DNA of 46,458 bases, from contig DABG01000014.1 in NCBI GenBank assembly GCA_002103075.1, positions 1 to 46,458 of the forward strand, written 5' to 3'. Of this stretch, positions 40,598-46,458 are shown in pieces. A model generated the notes under the pieces. The model saw only the letters and a list, made by a program, of their open reading frames with translations. It made no database searches and was not told the origin of the DNA. This DNA is from Candidatus Gastranaerophilales bacterium HUM_9. Its GTDB lineage: Bacteria; Cyanobacteriota; Vampirovibrionia; Gastranaerophilales; Gastranaerophilaceae. Every line of letters begins with the position of its first letter. Positions within the stretch are counted from its first letter, which is position 1. Made by a program: the position numbers and the translations under genes.

Positions 40598-42091
40598 CTA
40601 TGCGTACACATAAGGTGCACCGTTTTTAATCTCGTTAAGAATATTATCCGCAACAACCTTTAATTCTTCTTTAGGTTTGCCGTCTTGCTTTTGTCTATAA
40701 AACTCATCGCATAAAGGCTCAATTGAAGAATCTTTCTTAGATTTAAAGTTCCTTAATTCTGTAGAAACAAGTCTTTGTTGTAAATTCAATTCAGTTTCAG
40801 CATTATATTTTTTTACTTGTACATCTTTTACTGCACCAATAGAAAGTTCACCAAGATAAGCTGTTGCAGTAGCTCCTGTTATTCCAAAGAACAAATTTTG
40901 GAACTGTTTGTTTTGTGAATCTATTAAATAATTGTAGAAGAATGCTTTATAATCAGAAACGTGAGAATAGAACGTGTTTCTATCTTGTCCAGAACCACCA
41001 AGAGCACTGTCCGCTTTTTCAGTTGACTTATTAATATTAAACAAACTTTCTTTAATAAAGTCTTTCTTTTCCTTTTCATTATTCCAAGACATTTTATCTG
41101 CAGTCGATTTTACATATTCAGAATCGGCAGAAATATCTGTGAACAAATTCATAATGGTTCTTTTATCATCAGGTTTCTTTTCAGGATTTTCTACAATATC
41201 TGCAATAGCTTCTTTTACTTTTTCAACCCCTCTTTTCATAGAATTGTTACTAGAACGTAAATTCTTCATTGAAAGATATCCCAATCCTACAATTGCAGCA
41301 GTTGACAACGCTCCTATTGCCATATATCCAATGTTTTTAAGAACATTGTTTTTTGCTTCTTTTTTAGGTTCAACACTTTGAATTCCTTTAAATGTAATTT
41401 GATTATTTTTTAAAGGTTTTCCTGTATTATTTTTTTTAGAATTTGAAGCAGGTGCTTCTTCTATTAGTGCCTGATTAAATTCTCTTGCTTTTTCGGAAAG
41501 CATATTTCTTATTATTTTCATTTTTCCAGAGAAAGATTGTGTTTCAACTTCGATTAAATTTTCTTGCAAATTCTTTTGGATATCAGCTTCTTTTTTCTTT
41601 ACCCAAACATCTTTGAACCCCTCGCAGAATGTTTTACCCATAAATGCCATAGAACTAAATACAGCAAGTCCAGCGAATGCTAAAGTTGTTTTTTTGTTTG
41701 GGTTTGCAACAACTCTATATATAGCTTGATCAATTTCTTTATTTACACAAACATTTCTTGTCATAGAGCATAATCTTTTCGGTAAATCTATGTCTACTGC
41801 ATCTCTTGCTGATTTTGCAATAAGTCCTGTAATACCAGCCAATGCCCCCATAAACCCAACAGTTGCTGCTGCAATTGGAAGTAAACCTTTTTCCTTTTTT
41901 GTGTTTCTTTCATAAAGATTATTAGGCAATTCTGCCTTGTTAGAAATCAACAAAGAATCATAAGAATCTTTTAATGGTAAATTGCAATTAAGAACAACAC
42001 CTTCTCGAACAGAATCTGCGACTTTGATTTGAGTCTTGGTTCTATTTCTATGCATTCTTTGTGCTTCGATATCGTTATTTATTATTTGCAT
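40598..42091 (-). CDS. Uncharacterised membrane protein with internal duplication, 497 aa (second gene of the riboswitch operon)
   Basis: Four hydrophobic segments are visible (about 71-92, 136-152, 253-275, 399-415). Each of segments two and four is followed by a similar 35-residue charged helix. GKTFCEGFKDVWVKKKEAD (152-170) aligns with GELSIGAVKDVQVKKYNAE (414-432), and the match continues as NLQ...L...E...F. The protein therefore looks like two copies of a unit of two membrane helices plus a coiled coil. A Q-I-T-F-K-G-I motif sits in the central linker (231-237). No family recognised. The start overlaps the end of the preceding gene by 17 nt, indicating coupling. Confidence 0.7.
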   Translation of the reverse strand: MQIINNDIEAQRMHRNRTKTQIKVADSVREGVVLNCNLPLKDSYDSLLISNKAELPNNLYERNTKKEKGLLPIAAATVGFMGALAGITGLIAKSARDAVDIDLPKRLCSMTRNVCVNKEIDQAIYRVVANPNKKTTLAFAGLAVFSSMAFMGKTFCEGFKDVWVKKKEADIQKNLQENLIEVETQSFSGKMKIIRNMLSEKAREFNQALIEEAPASNSKKNNTGKPLKNNQITFKGIQSVEPKKEAKNNVLKNIGYMAIGALSTAAIVGLGYLSMKNLRSSNNSMKRGVEKVKEAIADIVENPEKKPDDKRTIMNLFTDISADSEYVKSTADKMSWNNEKEKKDFIKESLFNINKSTEKADSALGGSGQDRNTFYSHVSDYKAFFYNYLIDSQNKQFQNLFFGITGATATAYLGELSIGAVKDVQVKKYNAETELNLQQRLVSTELRNFKSKKDSSIEPLCDEFYRQKQDGKPKEELKVVADNILNEIKNGAPYVYA

Positions 42092-42767
42092 TTTTCTTTT
42101 TCTTCTCCGGAAGTTTTCTAGTAATCTTGTTTAACATTTGTTTTAATTTTGCTAATTTCTTTTCAAGTTCAACCATAAGTTCATTTTCATCGGCGTCATT
42201 GTTTGGTGTAAATATCATAAAAATTGATACAAGTTTTTTCTTAACCTTATTAAAGAAATCAGACACTTTTTTGTTTATTGCAGCTTTTAATTCTCCATAA
42301 ATAGCTGTCAATTTATCCGATATATCTGCTAACTTTTGAGATATAGTAGCAATCGTATTCATTATATTAACAGGTACATTTTTTATATGCTGTAAAATAG
42401 GCATCGCAACATTTTGAAGAAGAACTGCTACCGGTTTTGTAAGAGCATTTCCACTTAGTGTTTGGATAAAATTAGCAAGATTTTGAGAGGCTTTCACCAT
42501 ATTTTTTTCAAACATAGCAATATTTAACAAGTGTGATTGATAATCAGCTTCACGTGCAAGTCTAGCGTTTTTCAATGATTTCAAAAACGCACCAATTGCT
42601 GCACATTCATTCCAACTCATTTCCCCAGGTTTTGCTGAAAAGTCTGCTGTTTGTACTTTATTAGATGAACCACCCATGCCAGAGCAAATAGGACACGCTC
42701 CTGGTGGCAATCCGTGAGGACACAACCCAGACCTGACCGCAGTTACTGAAGATACACCTGCTGTCAA
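42075..42767 (-). CDS. CPHG/CPIC-motif protein, 230 aa (first gene of the riboswitch operon)
   Basis: Near the N-terminus is CPHGLPPGACPICSGMGG (residues 16-33), with Cys16, His18, Cys25 and Cys28 as likely metal ligands. I associate this motif with many unknown proteins of Gastranaerophilales, but no function is known to me. The rest is helical and amphipathic (about 45-190), with a hydrophobic stretch near VSIFMIFTP and a very basic C-terminus. The start is TTG: SD AAAGGA lies 9 nt before it, no ATG is in frame, and an in-frame stop lies a little upstream. The gene begins 43 nt after a riboswitch-like leader. Confidence 0.72.
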   Translation of the reverse strand: MTAGVSSVTAVRSGLCPHGLPPGACPICSGMGGSSNKVQTADFSAKPGEMSWNECAAIGAFLKSLKNARLAREADYQSHLLNIAMFEKNMVKASQNLANFIQTLSGNALTKPVAVLLQNVAMPILQHIKNVPVNIMNTIATISQKLADISDKLTAIYGELKAAINKKVSDFFNKVKKKLVSIFMIFTPNNDADENELMVELEKKLAKLKQMLNKITRKLPEKKKKNANNK

Positions 42768-42810
42768 TCTATTTATCCTTTCTTGTATTTATATTTTATG
42801 TTAGTTATTG

Positions 42811-42903
42811 TATAACGTTTTGCGACGAAACGTTATAGAACTCTTGAGCATTCCGGCTATTACGGCTGCGGCACAGCTGGAGATATACACTCCATTTCCT
42901 CAA
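42811..42903 (-). promoter_or_regulatory. Probable cobalamin riboswitch (compact class)
   Basis: Read on the minus strand: TTGAG (42903-42899) pairs with CTCAA (42848-42844) as the closing stem P3. Inside are GAAA, a P4 hairpin TGGAG-TGTAT-ATCTCCA carrying the GTG--ATC consensus, P5 GCTG-TGCCG-CAGC and P6 CCG-TAATAGC-CGG, followed by the conserved GAATG. Downstream a 10-bp hairpin (42837-42811) with loop CGTCGCA takes the place of P13. This order matches short (class II) cobalamin riboswitches, including the GGAAA and GAATG joints. The kissing pairing of the P5 and P13 loops is weak here (UGC/GCA). Control of the three-gene operon starting at 42767 is inferred. Confidence 0.68.
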
Positions 42904-42907
42904 TATT

Positions 42908-42935
42908 ATTTTAATATATCAATCTATACGGTCAA
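42908..42935 (-). promoter_or_regulatory. Promoter of the riboswitch operon
   Basis: On the minus strand TTGACC (42935-42930), 16 bp, TAAAAT (42913-42908). The expected start, 6-7 nt later at about 42901, coincides with the first stem of the riboswitch (42903-42899). The RNA thus has almost no extra 5' sequence. Confidence 0.6.
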
Positions 42936-42958
42936 TCAAATATGAAGAACTCTAAATT

Positions 42959-45613
42959 TTAATCTTTATTTAGTTTTAAAATTCCACCCTCAAATGTTTC
43001 GTAATCTAGAGGCATACCTTTGGTGATAAAATCTAAATAAATAGGCTGACCGTCTGTTTCACCAAAAATTTGGAATTTTTCATCTGTGAATTCAAAATTT
43101 TTCATATCAAGTTTGTGTCTATTAGGACCTGCATATATATCCATATCAGGCTTTCCTAGTTTCTTTGCAAATTGTTTACTAAACTCTACTATTCCATCTT
43201 CAATTTTTTCATTGTATTGATATTTTGGCTTAAGTTCAATATTATCTAACAATAATCCCATTTTTTCAGGTGATATTGCAACCAGATACATCATGGTGTT
43301 ACCAATTGATTCATCACCATCTTTAAGTTCAATTGCCTGAACCATTTTATTTCTAATATAATTAGGAGCTGACCAATCATTAAATGAACCAATTGCAGTA
43401 CAACAAGTAGCATCATTACCTAAAAACAATGAATGTGATATATCGTCCATATCTACTTTTTGAATAGTTATATTAGAACTATCCGAGCTTTTTTGTTGAC
43501 GAATTCTTTTCATTTCTTCGTGCCTAGTATCAATATGATTTTTAAATGTTCCTTTTGCAGTTGGAATATTTCCATTTGTATTATCAAAATCCCAATAAGA
43601 ATTCGTTGTAAACTCTGTATTCAAAAGTTTATAGATTTTTGATAAATCTTTAAATTCAATAGGCTTATTATCTTTATATAACTTCAAAAGTTTATCTGTA
43701 CCTGCAAAATATCCATCACCTTTATAAACTATATTTTCAGAATCTTTTAATTTATATCCACCCTTTTCAAGACATTTTTTTAAATTATTTTGTTGTTTTT
43801 GAGGTAATGATTTAAAAATATTATCATTAAATTCTGCTTCAAGATTTTTAATTGCATTCTTTGACATTTTGTCAAAATCATGATCTATATTAACATTCAC
43901 TTTCAAATCAGGATTAGCACCTGTCCAAACATCATAATCAAATCCATACGATTCAATGTTATCCTTAAAGTTTTTGTTATGTGGTAAATTGTCAAAAGTT
44001 TCTTTTATACTTTTATCTGGATTAGCATTCAAGTCCTCTATCAAACGTGAAAAATTATCATGAAAATCAGGTGATGGGAACATAAGTTTTTGAATACGTG
44101 CATCTGGTTTTAGATTTATTTTTGATTCTGTTTCTTTTGTTGGAATAATAGCGTAATTTTTCCAAACCATAGATTTTAGTTTTTCATTTAAGCGTTTTCC
44201 ACCATCATTATTATTTTTTAAGTATGGAATAAGTTCATTTGCAGACTCATAATCACTTTCATCACACCCATTATTATCAATTGCTCCAAGATAAATTTTA
44301 ATTGCATTTGCTTTTTCAATAGGGTCTTTTATTGATTTGTTAACAAGTTCTTTTTTGACGTTATTAGCAACATTAATTTTATTTATTCGTTCATCACGCT
44401 CTGTTTTATCAGTTATATTATTAAATCCTTGTTTTAAGTTTTCTATATCATTTTGAGCTTCATTATATTTATTTGAACCTGTTGGATTAATAAGCTCTTT
44501 TAAAGGTTCCATTTTTTCTTTTATAAGACGTTCATCTCCGAGATTATCAACAATATCATCTATGGTATCAAATCCTGCTGAAAACATTTTTATTAAGTTA
44601 TCTTCTCCAATTATATTTATTAAATTTAACGTTTTTTCACTTTTCCAATCTGTGATAAATAAAGATGCTAATTCTATATCATCAGTTGGCATGTCTTGGG
44701 AACCAAGCTCTGTTCTATGTTCACATGCTTTTTCCATAAAAACAGACAATTCTTTCATTTGATTTAATGTCAAATCACTTGATAATAAAGGAATAGCAAA
44801 TCTTGTATTTATATTAGATTTCTTTAATTCGTTTATTTTATCGCAATATTCGTCTGCATTATCGAAGATATTTAGACTACCAAATTCATCTTCTAACAAA
44901 TCTTCCTCTGGTTCTTCATCATTTTCAATCATTGATTTAAACTCAAGTGTTATAATATCTTTTGAACTATCTGTATTCAATAGCTTTTTAAGACCATCAA
45001 GAGTTTTTTTATCGGTTTTATAATCTTTTTCAGAAAGTGCATATATTAAAATTGGTGCATTTTCATCTTTATCTATAAATTTATCTATTTTTGATAATTC
45101 ATTTTTATCATATAAAAGAGATACATTTACTAAATTCTCAAGATTTATTTGATTTTGGACACTTGGAAATTTTTTAAAAGTGTTTGTAAAAAAGTTAAAC
45201 TTATTTTTGTCTATAATTTTGGGACTTGATTTATCTCTAATATCATCATTTTGATTTTTAGTAACAGAACTAGCTTGATATCTTCGTACTACAAAAATTC
45301 TTTGAATATCTTTATCCTCAATATCAGGAATATCTTTCGTTAGATATTCAAATACTTCATCATTATTAACGAAATTCATGTTTTTAATTTCGTTTATAAA
45401 ATTATTTGTTTGTTCTTCTGAAAAGCCAAGATTTTTCAGATTATTATATGTTTTTTCTTCTTGAGTCAGATTTTTGTTATTATCTTTTTTATTTAAAATC
45501 TCAAGTTTATCAAGATTTAATCCATTAAACTTTATAGCTTTAAAGTTGATTGGATTAGTTTGTTTTTTATAAATTTGTTGGTTGTTGATTGTAAAATCGT
45601 TCGATATAAGCAT
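42959..45613 (-). CDS. Large uncharacterised protein with C-terminal GNDxxCCTAIG domain, 884 aa
   Basis: No family confidently recognised. No signal peptide or membrane segment. An N-terminal N-P-I-N-F-K-A segment (about 22-28) resembles short motifs in other unknown proteins here. Residues about 35-680 are very Asn/Asp/Lys-rich and mostly helical. The last 150 residues look like a compact domain: GNDATCCTAIGSFNDWSAPN, IGNTMMYLVA, LLLDNIELKPKYQYNEKI and DMDIYAGPNRHKLDM. The strand order and DNIEL-to-helix step are faintly GNAT-like, and the Cys pair could be catalytic. No SD; a TATACT box lies 10 nt before ATG. It is upstream of the riboswitch operon, which has its own promoter. Confidence 0.75.
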   Translation of the reverse strand: MLISNDFTINNQQIYKKQTNPINFKAIKFNGLNLDKLEILNKKDNNKNLTQEEKTYNNLKNLGFSEEQTNNFINEIKNMNFVNNDEVFEYLTKDIPDIEDKDIQRIFVVRRYQASSVTKNQNDDIRDKSSPKIIDKNKFNFFTNTFKKFPSVQNQINLENLVNVSLLYDKNELSKIDKFIDKDENAPILIYALSEKDYKTDKKTLDGLKKLLNTDSSKDIITLEFKSMIENDEEPEEDLLEDEFGSLNIFDNADEYCDKINELKKSNINTRFAIPLLSSDLTLNQMKELSVFMEKACEHRTELGSQDMPTDDIELASLFITDWKSEKTLNLINIIGEDNLIKMFSAGFDTIDDIVDNLGDERLIKEKMEPLKELINPTGSNKYNEAQNDIENLKQGFNNITDKTERDERINKINVANNVKKELVNKSIKDPIEKANAIKIYLGAIDNNGCDESDYESANELIPYLKNNNDGGKRLNEKLKSMVWKNYAIIPTKETESKINLKPDARIQKLMFPSPDFHDNFSRLIEDLNANPDKSIKETFDNLPHNKNFKDNIESYGFDYDVWTGANPDLKVNVNIDHDFDKMSKNAIKNLEAEFNDNIFKSLPQKQQNNLKKCLEKGGYKLKDSENIVYKGDGYFAGTDKLLKLYKDNKPIEFKDLSKIYKLLNTEFTTNSYWDFDNTNGNIPTAKGTFKNHIDTRHEEMKRIRQQKSSDSSNITIQKVDMDDISHSLFLGNDATCCTAIGSFNDWSAPNYIRNKMVQAIELKDGDESIGNTMMYLVAISPEKMGLLLDNIELKPKYQYNEKIEDGIVEFSKQFAKKLGKPDMDIYAGPNRHKLDMKNFEFTDEKFQIFGETDGQPIYLDFITKGMPLDYETFEGGILKLNKD

Positions 45614-45795
45614 ATTGATTTAAAGTATATAAAAAATAAATTTGCTATTATTATTGAATTTTCGAGAGTTTATGTAACGAAATGTAACAAGATTAAACAA
45701 AAATCTAAAGTTTTAAAAAAAATTGCCGTCATGAAAGGAGTAAGGAAAAACTGAACAAGATTAGGGGTTCAGTACAAGGAATCAAGGAGTTAAAT

Positions 45796-46458
45796 ATGGG
45801 TTTATCATCATCACAAGCAAGGTTGCTCAATTTGACGAGTAGAATGCACCAAATTGAGTACAAAGCTGCAAAATTAGAAGCAGAAAAATTACAAATGGCA
45901 AACGAATCTAGTCGAGTTTATGAAGACTATTTGGAAGCACTTGAAAAAACAAAAATTCAAAGAAAAATTCTTACAACAGATGGATCTGTTACTTATAGAG
46001 ACATCACAAGTTATAATGACTTTACATCATCTGGATTTGCGTTGCAATACAATGGTACAACTTATACAGGCGAGGCAATTGCATACCAAGCTGGTACAAA
46101 GAAGTTAAATACAACTCAGGCAGCAGGTTCATTTGGTAAATTATTACTAGACCTTGGAATTACTGAATTGTCTGGTAATTTTGAAGATGTAATTACAAAC
46201 ATCATTAATTCAGGACAAGTTACAATTGTCTCAGCAAAAGATGATGGCACATTTGCACAACCAGCTGATGCTGATTATAACAGATACGAAACAAGTGTGT
46301 CTACAAATACAAACTTGCAAGAAGTAACTGACTCTTCTGAATTGAAGAAAGCTGAAGCTAAATATGAAGCTGATATGAAGAAAATCGATAACAAAGATAG
46401 GAAATATGATTCAGATCTTGCAGCGTTAGACACAGAACGTAACGCAATCAAACAAGAA
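45796..46458 (+). CDS. Coiled-coil protein beginning MGLSSSQARLLNL (partial at right edge)
   Basis: ATG behind AAGGAG opens a frame that stays open for 221 codons to the window end. The first 60 residues are a predicted coiled coil (RMHQIEYKAAKLEAEKLQMA). The middle is a globular-looking Ser/Thr/Gly-rich part, and a second Lys/Glu coiled coil runs from about residue 180 to the edge. I recall proteins with this N-terminus as recurrent in Gastranaerophilales, function unknown. The start motif before a coiled coil suggests a secreted or surface structural protein, but no classical signal peptide is present. Confidence 0.75.
   Translation, partial: MGLSSSQARLLNLTSRMHQIEYKAAKLEAEKLQMANESSRVYEDYLEALEKTKIQRKILTTDGSVTYRDITSYNDFTSSGFALQYNGTTYTGEAIAYQAGTKKLNTTQAAGSFGKLLLDLGITELSGNFEDVITNIINSGQVTIVSAKDDGTFAQPADADYNRYETSVSTNTNLQEVTDSSELKKAEAKYEADMKKIDNKDRKYDSDLAALDTERNAIKQE

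Noticed and set aside
45560..45754. 64-codon plus-strand frame ending MKGVRKN
   Set aside because: Overlaps the start of the 884-aa minus-strand gene, low complexity, no SD at its start.

Overview
The window is AT-rich bacterial chromosome. It most resembles an uncultured gut member of the Gastranaerophilales (Vampirovibrionia/'Melainabacteria', the non-photosynthetic sister group of Cyanobacteria). Three things point there: an RpaB-like OmpR-family regulator with strongly cyanobacterial sequence, a GT5 glycogen synthase, and several unknown proteins of types I associate with this group (a CPHGLPPGACPIC motif protein, a GNDxxCCTAIG domain protein, and the MGLSSSQARLLNL protein at the right edge). 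No phage, transposase, CRISPR or rRNA gene was seen. The lineage is inferred; no database search was possible.

Layout. 0-1.2 kb: tail of one gene, its terminator, about 1.1 kb of repeat-rich non-coding DNA, then an orphan LuxR-type HTH gene. 1.5-5.1 kb: pyrH-frr-cdsA-rnc-rpe, with cdsA, rnc and rpe each overlapping the gene before. 5.2-9.7 kb: a three-gene archaeal-type split glutamate synthase. 9.7-14.3 kb: a small membrane protein, a cysteine-peptidase-like protein, unknown proteins, trpS and a possible small RNA. 14.3-23 kb: a 1168-residue zinc-ribbon/degenerate cyclase/AAA-like protein, glgA, a hybrid histidine kinase, a CheY-like protein and a reduced GspE/PilB-like ATPase. 23-24.2 kb: a 58-residue zinc ribbon joined end to start with a YhcC-family radical SAM gene. 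24.4-29.5 kb: an exported deaminase and a marR-emrA-emrB / TolC-like divergent efflux island with a perfect 24-bp palindrome between the two arms. 29.6-35.6 kb: mnmE, tRNA-Cys, a barrel-like exported protein, an FtsB/DivIC-like protein, a TPR protein, RpaB and an unknown protein. 35.6-36.35 kb: a structured region with tRNA-like fragments ending in tRNA-His. 36.4-40 kb: argS-pth-TPR on the minus strand. 40.1-45.6 kb: unknown proteins on the minus strand, three of them in an operon behind a likely cobalamin riboswitch. 45.8 kb to end: start of a coiled-coil protein.

The strongest candidate for an undescribed system is the minus-strand operon 42767-40163. It has its own promoter, and the predicted +1 falls on the first stem of a compact cobalamin-riboswitch-like RNA. 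Behind it lie a CPHG/CPIC-motif protein, an internally duplicated membrane protein and a HEAT-like protein. A second pattern is that several genes have a good -10 box placed 6 nt before the ATG and no Shine-Dalgarno sequence, which predicts leaderless mRNAs beside ordinary SD-led genes.
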